Below, one piece after another: positions 27,802-36,167 of a stretch of DNA of 36,167 nucleotides. The stretch lies in contig NZ_JAFBAT010000298.1 of the NCBI RefSeq assembly GCF_019247615.1, positions 1 to 36,167 of the forward strand, written 5' to 3'. Position 1 is the stretch's first letter, and each line of letters starts with the position of its first letter. The translations under genes were made by a program, and so were the position numbers. Below the pieces are notes generated by a model, which saw nothing but the letters and a program-made list of their open reading frames with translations, had not been told where the DNA came from and did no database searches. The DNA comes from Mycobacterium sp. (GTDB lineage: Bacteria > Actinomycetota > Actinomycetes > Mycobacteriales > Mycobacteriaceae).

Positions 27802-27893
27802 TCCGGGTGAGCGCGCGGTCAAGCCGGGACGGCACCTTATGCGGGTCGCGGATTACCCGGGGCCGCTGCTCAAAGCTGGTACAGACAAGCACC

Positions 27894-27923
27894 GTCGGCG
27901 GAGTCTTCAGCGCGTGCGCCGAC
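27894..27923 (-). terminator. Possible terminator after encapsulin
   Basis: gtcggcg (27894-27900) and cgccgac (27917-27923) form a 7-bp stem with a 16-nt loop, directly after the encapsulin stop. It is weak on its own, but it fits the idea that the P450 is a separate unit. Confidence 0.35.
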
Positions 27924-27924
27924 G

Positions 27925-28722
27925 CTACGGGCTGAGCGCCACCGATGCCTCGGCGGTGTAGCACAGAAACGTCAGCGTCTCCTGCAGATAAAGCCGCACG
28001 GTGTCGGCGTCGTGGCTCAGGTACCCGATCGAGACGTCGGTGCCCAGCTGCAGGTCAAAGTCGCCGCCGCGGGTGGTCAGCACGATGGCGCCGTCGATGG
28101 CCGGCGCCCAGATGATATCGCCGTCGACCAAGCGGTTCAGGTGCTCGCGGATCGGATATCCGTGCTCGGTGGTTTCGCTGACCTTCGTGTAGACATCGGC
28201 CGCCAGCAGCACCGAATATGGACCGTCGACACCGGCCAGCCGGAGTCCGGTCAGCGCATGCGAGATCGCGTCGGGCATGTCGCGTGGATCCTCGGGCAGC
28301 GTCAGCGGCGGGTTGGAGCTGCAGCCGCGGATGCCCTCGATCGAGGCGGCGGGGTAGCCCTCGAAGATGGCACGGTCTTCGACGAAGGCCAGCTTCTTGG
28401 CCGCGGCCTTGACCGGGTCCCAGTCGGAGTCATTGGCGCCGCGCTCGACGTTGTCGATCTCGTCACGCGAGAGCGTGAACGGAACACGCAGCCGGACAAG
28501 GGGTTTGCTCGCGCGCAGGTGAGCCTCCACCCCCTCGGTGGGCGACTCGACCTCCGTGAGGCGCCCGGTGCTGACCGCCGCGGTGACCGGCCCGCCCGGC
28601 TCGCTGACGTCGACCACTCGGCGCCCGGCGATATGGCGTTTGAACGTCCGGGTGGCCTCCAATTCGATTTCCGCCCAGGCGGCTTCGGTGACCGGTGCCA
28701 GGTCGCGGTAGAGGTTGTTCAT
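27925..28722 (-). CDS. cfp29: Family 1 encapsulin shell protein (Cfp29-like)
   Basis: The 265-residue protein assembles into a hollow icosahedral protein shell with the HK97 phage-capsid fold (family 1 encapsulins usually form 60-mers). It begins MNNLYRDLAPVTEAAWAEIELEATRTFKRHIAGRRVVDV, the N-terminal helix that in other encapsulins forms the inner cargo-binding face. It ends LQETLTFLCYTAEASVAL, as in Cfp29 (Rv0798c), whose length it shares. The gene directly follows the DyP gene with a 4-bp ATGA overlap, and its Shine-Dalgarno lies in the last DyP codons. The expected cargo is that peroxidase. The shell protein was originally described as a 29-kDa culture-filtrate antigen in M. tuberculosis. 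Confidence 0.97.
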   Translation of the reverse strand: MNNLYRDLAPVTEAAWAEIELEATRTFKRHIAGRRVVDVSEPGGPVTAAVSTGRLTEVESPTEGVEAHLRASKPLVRLRVPFTLSRDEIDNVERGANDSDWDPVKAAAKKLAFVEDRAIFEGYPAASIEGIRGCSSNPPLTLPEDPRDMPDAISHALTGLRLAGVDGPYSVLLAADVYTKVSETTEHGYPIREHLNRLVDGDIIWAPAIDGAIVLTTRGGDFDLQLGTDVSIGYLSHDADTVRLYLQETLTFLCYTAEASVALSP

Positions 28723-29732
28723 CGAGGGGTTCCTTTCAGGCTGCCGATCGAAAGTGAGCCGTCATCCGAAGCTACCGGGCTTGCCGTCGCGGGCCGCGCG
28801 GGCCGCGCGGGCGGATTATTGAGGAAGTCGACGGTGGGCGAAAAGAAAAGTCCGCCGGTTTCGGCGGTCGAGAAGTCCAAGATGCGGTCGGTGTTGCCGG
28901 GCGGGTCGCCGATGAACATGTTTCGCAGCATGTGTTCCGTTACCCGCGGAGTGCGCGAATAGCCGATGAAATAGGTTCCGTACTCGCCCTTTCCGACCTC
29001 GCCGAACGGCATGTTGTGCCGCACGATCTTGAGCTCCGTGCCGTCGTCGTCGGTGATGACGTTGAGGGCAATGTGTGAGTTGGTCGGCTTGTCCTCGTCG
29101 TCGAGTTCGATGTCGTCCAGCTTGGTGCGGCCGATCACGAGTTCCTGCTCGGTGACCGGAAGCGACTCCCACGACGGCATGTCGTGCACGTACTTTTGCA
29201 CGTGCACATAGCACGAGCCGGCGAAGTCCGGGTCCTCCTCGCCGATGGAGGTGGCGCTGACGGCCAGTGCGCCGTCGGGGTTTTCGGTGCCGTCGACGAA
29301 GCCCAACAGGTCGCGGTTGTCGAAAAACCGGAAGCCGTGGACCTCGTCGGCGACGGTGACCGCTCCCGCCATCGACTTCAGGATGCGTCCGGCCAACTCG
29401 AAACAGACGTCCATGGTCTCGGCGCGGAGGTGGAACAGCAGGTCCCCCGGTGTCGCCGGGGCGGTGTGCCGCGGCCCGATCAGCTCGATGAACCGATGCA
29501 GCTCGGCCGGCCGCGGCCCGTCGAACAATCGGTCCCACGCGTCCGAGCCGATAGAGGCGATCGCGGACAAGCGCTTCGCCGGGTCGCGGAAGCCGATCGC
29601 GCGCACCATCCCGGACAGTTCAGGCAACGCGTCGTGCACCGTCGCCTCGCCACCGTCGTCGATGGTGAGGACCAGAAAGATCGCGGCCGGCGTCAACGGC
29701 GCGAGGATGGGTTGTGGCTGGACCGGCGGCAC
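28719..29732 (-). CDS. Dye-decolorizing peroxidase, encapsulin cargo
   Basis: A 337-residue heme peroxidase of the DyP superfamily (B-type layout), matching Rv0799c. The DyP signature GFVDGTENP spans 144-152 with distal Asp147; probable proximal heme ligand His220 (NSH) and distal Arg238 (IVRHN) are present. After the catalytic domain comes a Pro/Ala-rich linker (about 316-325), then the cargo-loading peptide DGSLSIGSLKG, which docks inside encapsulin shells. No signal peptide is visible. GTG 29732 gives MPPVQPQPILAPLTP, aligning with the M. tuberculosis start; upstream in-frame codons look non-coding. TAGGGT sits 7 nt before it, so the operon is probably leaderless. The role is hydrogen-peroxide-dependent oxidation, with the physiological substrate unsettled. 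Confidence 0.96.
   Translation of the reverse strand: MPPVQPQPILAPLTPAAIFLVLTIDDGGEATVHDALPELSGMVRAIGFRDPAKRLSAIASIGSDAWDRLFDGPRPAELHRFIELIGPRHTAPATPGDLLFHLRAETMDVCFELAGRILKSMAGAVTVADEVHGFRFFDNRDLLGFVDGTENPDGALAVSATSIGEEDPDFAGSCYVHVQKYVHDMPSWESLPVTEQELVIGRTKLDDIELDDEDKPTNSHIALNVITDDDGTELKIVRHNMPFGEVGKGEYGTYFIGYSRTPRVTEHMLRNMFIGDPPGNTDRILDFSTAETGGLFFSPTVDFLNNPPARPARPATASPVASDDGSLSIGSLKGTPR
28731..28736 (-). promoter_or_regulatory. Encapsulin Shine-Dalgarno inside the cargo-peptide codons
   Basis: AAAGGA (minus strand) is the Lys and Gly codon pair of the DyP tail SLKG and stands 8 nt before the encapsulin ATG. Translation of the shell gene therefore depends on bases that also encode the cargo signal. 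Confidence 0.7.
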
Positions 29733-29739
29733 TCTGCCG

Positions 29740-29745
29740 ACCCTA
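29740..29745 (-). promoter_or_regulatory. -10-like hexamer of the DyP-encapsulin operon
   Basis: TAGGGT on the minus strand is followed by 7 nt and the DyP GTG. No convincing -35 is seen. Confidence 0.45.
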
Positions 29746-29818
29746 TCGTGGCCGCCCGACGAGGCCCAGCGCGAACTCCGTCGCCCGAGTGCAACCGTGA
29801 TCGGCGATGATGTTGGGC

Positions 29819-31087
29819 ATGTCGGCCAGCGCCGCAGGCCTCTGCGCATTCATCGATGCCTCGCCGTCGCCGTTTCACGCCTGTGCGACGGTAGCCGCTC
29901 GCCTGGTCGGCGCGGGATATGACGAACTGGGGGAATCGGATCGGTGGCCCGACCAGCCGGGCCGCTACTTCACCGTCCGCGCCGGCTCGCTGGTCGCCTG
30001 GAATTCCGGGGGGCCCGGCGGTCCCTTTCGGATTGTCGGCGCGCACACCGACAGCCCCAACCTGCGGGTCAAGCAGCATCCGGACCGCGCGGTCGCCGGT
30101 TGGCGGGTGGTGGCGCTGGAGCCGTACGGGGGAGCGTGGCTCAACTCGTGGCTGGACCGAGACCTGGGCATCAGCGGACGGCTGTCCGTGCGGGACGGGA
30201 CGGGGCTCGCTCACCGGCTGGTGCGCGTCGACGAGCCGATCCTGCGGGTGCCTCAGCTGGCGATCCATTTGGCCGAGGACCGCCGGTCCGTGACCCTGGA
30301 CCCGCAGCGACACCTCAACGCGGTCTCGGGAGTCGGCGGCGCAGCTGAATCGTTTCTCGATTACGTCGCCGACAGAGCCGCGGTGGCGCCGGGCGACGTG
30401 CTGGCCGCCGACCTAATGACGCACGACCTGACCCCCTCGACGGTGATCGGCGCCGACGGCGACCTGCTGAGCGCCCCCCGGCTCGACAACCTGGCCAGCT
30501 GCTACGCCGGGCTGGAGGCGTTGTTGGCTCTGGAGGAAGGCGCGGCGCCGCAGGGCTTTCTACCCGTATTGGCGCTCTTCGACCACGAGGAGGTCGGTTC
30601 GTCGTCCGACCATGGAGCGCAGTCCGATCTGCTGAGTACGGTGCTGGAGCGGATCGTCCTCGCGGCCGGCGGGACCCGGGAAGACTTCCTGCGCAGGCAG
30701 CCCGCGTCCCTGCTCGCTTCGGCGGACATGGCACACGCCACGCATCCCAACTACCCGGAGCGGCACGAGCCCGGCCACCTCATCGAGGTCAACGCCGGGC
30801 CGGTGCTCAAAGTCCATCCGAATCTTCGATACGCCACCGACGGACGGACCGCGGCGGCATTCGAACTGGCCTGCCGGCAGGCCGGAGTTGCGTTGCAGCG
30901 CTACGAGCACCGTGCCGACCTGCCGTGCGGGTCGACGATCGGTCCGCTCGTGTCCGCCAGGACCGGCATCCCGACCGTCGACGTCGGTGCCGCGCAGCTC
31001 GCGATGCACTCCGCGCGGGAATTGATGGGCGCCCACGACGTGGCCGCCTATTCGGCGGCGCTGCAAGCGTTTCTGTCGCCCCGCTGA
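29819..31087 (+). CDS. pepC: M18 family aspartyl aminopeptidase (Rv0800-like)
   Basis: A two-zinc cytosolic aminopeptidase that prefers acidic N-termini in the family. The 422-residue protein shows the metal-site motifs: [13 protein letters not shown] (first His and Asp, near residue 75), FDHEEVGS (catalytic Glu pair), [12 protein letters not shown], and [11 protein letters not shown] at the C-terminus with the last His. It matches Rv0800 closely in memory. ATG codons at 29807, 29810 and 29819 are possible; 29819 is chosen because it best matches the short N-terminus of the homolog before [13 protein letters not shown]. It is divergent from the DyP-encapsulin operon, with 86 bp between start codons, and 14 bp separate it from the VOC gene. 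Confidence 0.93.
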   Translation: MSASAAGLCAFIDASPSPFHACATVAARLVGAGYDELGESDRWPDQPGRYFTVRAGSLVAWNSGGPGGPFRIVGAHTDSPNLRVKQHPDRAVAGWRVVALEPYGGAWLNSWLDRDLGISGRLSVRDGTGLAHRLVRVDEPILRVPQLAIHLAEDRRSVTLDPQRHLNAVSGVGGAAESFLDYVADRAAVAPGDVLAADLMTHDLTPSTVIGADGDLLSAPRLDNLASCYAGLEALLALEEGAAPQGFLPVLALFDHEEVGSSSDHGAQSDLLSTVLERIVLAAGGTREDFLRRQPASLLASADMAHATHPNYPERHEPGHLIEVNAGPVLKVHPNLRYATDGRTAAAFELACRQAGVALQRYEHRADLPCGSTIGPLVSARTGIPTVDVGAAQLAMHSARELMGAHDVAAYSAALQAFLSPR

Positions 31088-31089
31088 CC

Positions 31090-31095
31090 TACGAT
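31090..31095 (+). promoter_or_regulatory. -10-like hexamer of the VOC gene
   Basis: TACGAT is followed by 6 nt and ATG 31102, a leaderless arrangement. It lies just past the pepC stop, so the VOC gene may be transcribed on its own. Confidence 0.45.
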
Positions 31096-31101
31096 CCGGG
31101 C

Positions 31102-31449
31102 ATGACGCTAAACGTAGAAATGGTCACCTTCGACTGCGGCGACCCCGCCGGGCTGGCCGCCTGGTGGGCCCAGCAGTTCGGCGGTACCAGCCAGGAACTG
31201 CTCCCGGGCGAATTTGTCACGGTGACGCGGCCGGACGGGCCACGGCTCGGGTTCCAGAAGGTTCCCGACCCCACGCCCGGGAAAAACCGCGTGCACCTCG
31301 ACTTCAGCGCCTCCGACGTGGATGTCGAGGTGACGCGGCTGACGGCGGCCGGGGCCACCGAGGTGGGCGGGCGCAAGCTCAGCGACACCTTCCGATGGGT
31401 GACCCTGGCCGACCCCGAGGGCAACGTCTTCTGCGTAGCCGGCCGGTAG
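31102..31449 (+). CDS. VOC/glyoxalase-fold protein (Rv0801-like)
   Basis: A 115-residue protein with two beta-alpha-beta-beta-beta modules. The first runs from MVTFDCGDPAGLAAWWAQQFGG and the second from KNRVHLDFSASDVDVEV to LADPEGNVFCVAGR. The closing DPEGNVFC is typical of this fold, and its Glu and the His of VHLD are possible metal ligands. Members include glyoxalases, dioxygenases and antibiotic-binding proteins; nothing here tells which. The length fits Rv0801. Fourteen bp separate its stop from that of the convergent SnoaL gene. Confidence 0.85.
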   Translation: MTLNVEMVTFDCGDPAGLAAWWAQQFGGTSQELLPGEFVTVTRPDGPRLGFQKVPDPTPGKNRVHLDFSASDVDVEVTRLTAAGATEVGGRKLSDTFRWVTLADPEGNVFCVAGR

Positions 31450-31463
31450 CCGTAGCTCGGCGC

Positions 31464-31871
31464 TCAGCCCACCGCGAGGATGGGCGGGTCGTAGCGGATG
31501 ACGTTCTCGACGACGATCCCGTCGCGCGTGCGGACCCGGTCGATCCCGCGGATCCGGAGGGGGCCGTCCGGGCCGGTGCCGCGGCCAACGTAGTGCAAGA
31601 ACACCAGCTCCTCGCCTGGCGCGGCGCCCGGCACGGTGGCGCTGTCGACGACTTCAAGCGTCAAATCCGGTGCCGCCTCGAGCAATTCGGCGATCTTCGC
31701 AGTGTATGGCTCGATCCCGCGGACCGGCTCGGGGTCGCCCGGCCAGTATCCGACGATGTCGTCGGACAGGATGTCGAAGCCGCGTGACATCGTCGGCGCG
31801 GCCCAATACGCCGCGAAAACCTCGGCGCTGAACTTCCGGGCGCCGGCGGGTGCGGATTGGACGTCGGTCAT
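31464..31871 (-). CDS. SnoaL/NTF2-like protein
   Basis: The 135-residue protein fits the small cone-shaped NTF2/SnoaL fold: an N-terminal helix pair (FSAEVFAAYWAAPTMSRGFDILSDDIVGYWPG), then PVRGIEPYTAKIAELLEAAPDLTLEVVDS and a beta sheet ending VIRYDPPILAVG. The DDIVGYWPGD/PVRG segment with Asp and Trp is common in such isomerase or hydrolase-like members. The ATG at 31871 is fixed by AAGGAGG 4 nt upstream (31882-31876). It is divergent from an XRE regulator. At this place H37Rv has a different gene (Rv0802c, an acetyltransferase as I recall). Function unknown. Confidence 0.82.
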   Translation of the reverse strand: MTDVQSAPAGARKFSAEVFAAYWAAPTMSRGFDILSDDIVGYWPGDPEPVRGIEPYTAKIAELLEAAPDLTLEVVDSATVPGAAPGEELVFLHYVGRGTGPDGPLRIRGIDRVRTRDGIVVENVIRYDPPILAVG

Positions 31872-31945
31872 GGTGCCTCCTTGCGTTCGGGCGCTTCGAT
31901 CGAGCGCGTCGCAGCCAGCGTGTCCCGGCGCCATGCGGCAACACA

Positions 31946-31962
31946 ATTACCTCCGAGGTCAT
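31946..31962. promoter_or_regulatory. Palindromic operator candidate between SnoaL and XRE genes
   Basis: attACCTCcGAGGTcat: perfect 5-bp arms ACCTC/GAGGT around one central base, extended by at/at. It lies 36 nt upstream of the XRE start and 75 nt upstream of the SnoaL start, a fitting site for the divergent regulator. Confidence 0.5.
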
Positions 31963-31985
31963 CGCCATGGGTACGCGGACGTGGA

Positions 31986-31991
31986 TACCGT
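31986..31991 (+). promoter_or_regulatory. -10-like hexamer of the XRE gene
   Basis: TACCGT is followed by 6 nt and GTG 31998, a leaderless arrangement. Confidence 0.45.
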
Positions 31992-31997
31992 TGCCTG

Positions 31998-32786
31998 GTG
32001 AGCCACGCGGCGGTGGGTGCCTTGTTGCGCGAGTGGCGGACGCGTCGACGGGTGAGTCAGCTCGATCTGTCGCTGAGCGTCGGCGTGTCGGCGCGGCATC
32101 TGAGCTTCATCGAGACGGGACGCTCGCGCCCCAGCCCGGAGATGGTGCTCGCCATCGCCGACGGCCTCGAAATCCCACTGCGCGAACGCAACACGCTGCT
32201 GCTCGCCGCAGGGTTTGCACCGCGCTACCAATCGCGTCCGCTCGAGGATGCCGCGCTGTCACCGGCTCGGGACGCGGTGCAGCGGCTGCTCGACGCGCAC
32301 GACCCGTACCCGGGCATCGTGATCGACCGGTGCTGGAACATCGTGGGGACCAACCGCGCAGCCTCCACGCTGACCACCGGGCTACCCGACGAGTTGCTCG
32401 GGCCGCCGGCGAACGTCTACCGGTTGTGCCTGCACCCCGACGGCCTCGCGGGACGGACGCTGAATTTCGCGGACTGGGCGGGCTACCTGCTGCATCAGCT
32501 GCGGCGCACGATCGCGCTCACCGGCGACACCGGACTGATGGCACTCGACGAGGAGGTGCGCGGCTACCCCGGGGTCGCGGCGGCGGCCACGGCGCGGGGC
32601 GCCGCACCGGACAGCGCGTCGCTGCTCATCCCCTTGGTCCTCGACGTCGGCGGGGGACGACGGCTCTCGATGTTCACTACGCTGACGACGTTCGGGACCC
32701 CGCTCGACGTCACCCTCGCCGAATTGGCCGTCGAATTGTTCTACCCCGCCGATGCCAAGAGCGCGGACATGCTGCGCGGCGGATAG
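31998..32786 (+). CDS. XRE-family regulator with MmyB-like ligand-binding domain
   Basis: The 262-residue protein has a Cro/CI helix-turn-helix at about residues 5-60: LLREWRTRRRVSQLDLSLSVGVSARHLSFIETGRSRPSPEMVLAIADGL spans it, with SARHLSFIETGRSRPS typical of the MmyB group. The rest fits the PAS-like MmyB ligand-binding domain, which opens with YPGIVIDRCWNIVGTNRAA and contains LHPDGLAGRTLNFADWAGYLLHQLRR. These regulators often control a divergently placed enzyme gene and bind a small hydrophobic ligand. Here the divergent partner is the SnoaL-like gene. GTG 31998 is chosen because it gives the usual start some ten residues before the first helix. Confidence 0.9.
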   Translation: MSHAAVGALLREWRTRRRVSQLDLSLSVGVSARHLSFIETGRSRPSPEMVLAIADGLEIPLRERNTLLLAAGFAPRYQSRPLEDAALSPARDAVQRLLDAHDPYPGIVIDRCWNIVGTNRAASTLTTGLPDELLGPPANVYRLCLHPDGLAGRTLNFADWAGYLLHQLRRTIALTGDTGLMALDEEVRGYPGVAAAATARGAAPDSASLLIPLVLDVGGGRRLSMFTTLTTFGTPLDVTLAELAVELFYPADAKSADMLRGG

Positions 32787-32909
32787 TTCCAGTCTCCGCG
32801 GTCATCCTCCTCCTCCTTCTCGTTTATTTTCCGAACCGTGGGCGGCTCCGCGTCGAGCGCGCGTGCAAACGTGGGCGGCGGGCTCCCGGCGGCGGCAGCG
32901 GCGCGACCC

Positions 32910-35854
<2,945 letters not shown>

Positions 35855-35882
35855 GAGGCCGGGAGGCCGCCGGGCGAGCGGC

Positions 35883-35888
35883 TATACT
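35883..35888 (+). promoter_or_regulatory. -10 hexamer of cpdA
   Basis: TATACT, preceded by GCGGC, is the closest match to consensus seen among the predicted -10 sites. It would start a message with a leader of about 62 nt holding the tandem repeat below. Confidence 0.6.
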
Positions 35889-35906
35889 GACCCTGACTTT
35901 CCAACG

Positions 35907-35944
35907 CCGACCCACCACGAGAGGGCCGACCCACCACGAGAGGG
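35907..35944 (+). repeat. Perfect 19-bp tandem duplication in the cpdA leader
   Basis: ccgacccaccacgagaggg occurs at 35907-35925 and again, without a gap, at 35926-35944. Each copy ends in GAGAGGG, which resembles a Shine-Dalgarno; the second lies 12 nt before the GTG, rather far for efficient use. Confidence 0.85.
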
Positions 35945-35956
35945 TTGTCACCTCAG

Positions 35957-36167
35957 GTGCACAGGCTCAGGGCCGCGGAGCATCCGCGGCCGGATTACAT
36001 TCTTCTGCACATCAGCGACACGCATCTCATCGGAGAGGACAACTCTCTCTACGGAGCGGTGAACGCCGACGGCCTGCTCGGCGAGCTGCTCGACCAGCTC
36101 ACGCAGTCCGGGCTACGGCCCGCGGCGATCATCTTCACCGGCGACTTGGCCGATAAGGGCGAACCCG
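35957..36167 (+). CDS. cpdA: Class III cyclic-nucleotide phosphodiesterase (Rv0805-like), 3' end beyond window
   Basis: The frame from GTG 35957 is open to the window end (70 codons seen). The sequence [25 protein letters not shown] matches the start of M. tuberculosis Rv0805. Two metal-site motifs of the metallophosphoesterase fold are present: SDTHL (Asp and His) and [10 protein letters not shown] (Asp); the NH and H..H motifs lie outside. Rv0805 hydrolyses 2',3'- and 3',5'-cAMP with a two-metal centre and binds the cell envelope. The start is the one aligned with Rv0805; a TTG at 35945 is in frame but unsupported. Confidence 0.92.
   Translation, partial: MHRLRAAEHPRPDYILLHISDTHLIGEDNSLYGAVNADGLLGELLDQLTQSGLRPAAIIFTGDLADKGEP

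Noticed and set aside
26476-27964. N-terminal extension of the small unknown protein, giving 666 codons
   Set aside because: The extra part is the antiparallel shadow of the P450 in another frame. The real protein begins near 26455.
29733-29849. N-terminal extension of DyP to 376 residues
   Set aside because: The added 39 residues are Arg/Ser-rich and unlike DyP starts. A -10-like site lies inside them, and the M. tuberculosis homolog begins where GTG 29732 does.
35907-35944. CRISPR-like repeat
   Set aside because: There are only two copies with no spacer, and no cas genes in the window; it is a simple tandem duplication.

Overview
The window is GC-rich chromosomal DNA with dense coding, many GTG starts and gene junctions that overlap by 4 bp. 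Gene order and protein sequences match the Mycobacterium tuberculosis interval from Rv0772 (purD) to Rv0805 (cpdA) closely enough to call it a Mycobacterium, probably a nontuberculous, slow-growing one. The species assignment and all Rv correspondences come from memory of H37Rv, not from a search.

Layout. 1-2659: the end of a 13E12-type DUF222/HNH protein and a beta-lactamase-fold esterase. 2694-7941: purD, then a gamma-glutamyltransferase, a Tat-type secreted esterase, a TetR regulator and a DUF429 protein. 8083-11734: purB, cyp126 and a TDT-family transporter, joined by 4-bp stop/start overlaps. 11699-15453: a membrane protein divergent from purC, and purC overlapping an intact prolyl-oligopeptidase-type ptrB. 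15382-18123: DoxX and a TetR gene divergent over twin palindromic operators, then an EmrB-type exporter. 18363-21495: a DUF2334 deacetylase-like protein, a KstD-like FAD dehydrogenase and a metallo-beta-lactamase-fold hydrolase. 21610-22520: purS-purQ. 22487-27753: an accessory lipid/redox block (WS/DGAT, acyltransferase, epimerase, small unknown protein, P450). 27925-29732: DyP peroxidase and encapsulin. 29819-36167: M18 aminopeptidase, VOC protein, SnoaL-like protein divergent from an XRE regulator, purL, a CPBP protease and the start of cpdA.

How the genes work together. Six purine-biosynthesis genes (purD, purB, purC, purS, purQ, purL) are spread along the window. PurS, PurQ and PurL together form the three-part FGAM synthase. 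Several pur genes are translationally coupled to non-purine genes. Many start codons lie 6-8 nt after a TANNNT hexamer, which predicts leaderless transcripts.

The most notable system is the two-gene nanocompartment at 27925-29732. It encodes a family 1 encapsulin shell (Cfp29 type) and a dye-decolorizing peroxidase with a C-terminal cargo-loading peptide. The codons of that peptide also carry the Shine-Dalgarno sequence of the shell gene. This system is known in mycobacteria, so its presence is not new; the dual use of those codons and the unusual accessory block beside it deserve a second look. I see no CRISPR array, tRNA, rRNA, prophage or insertion sequence.
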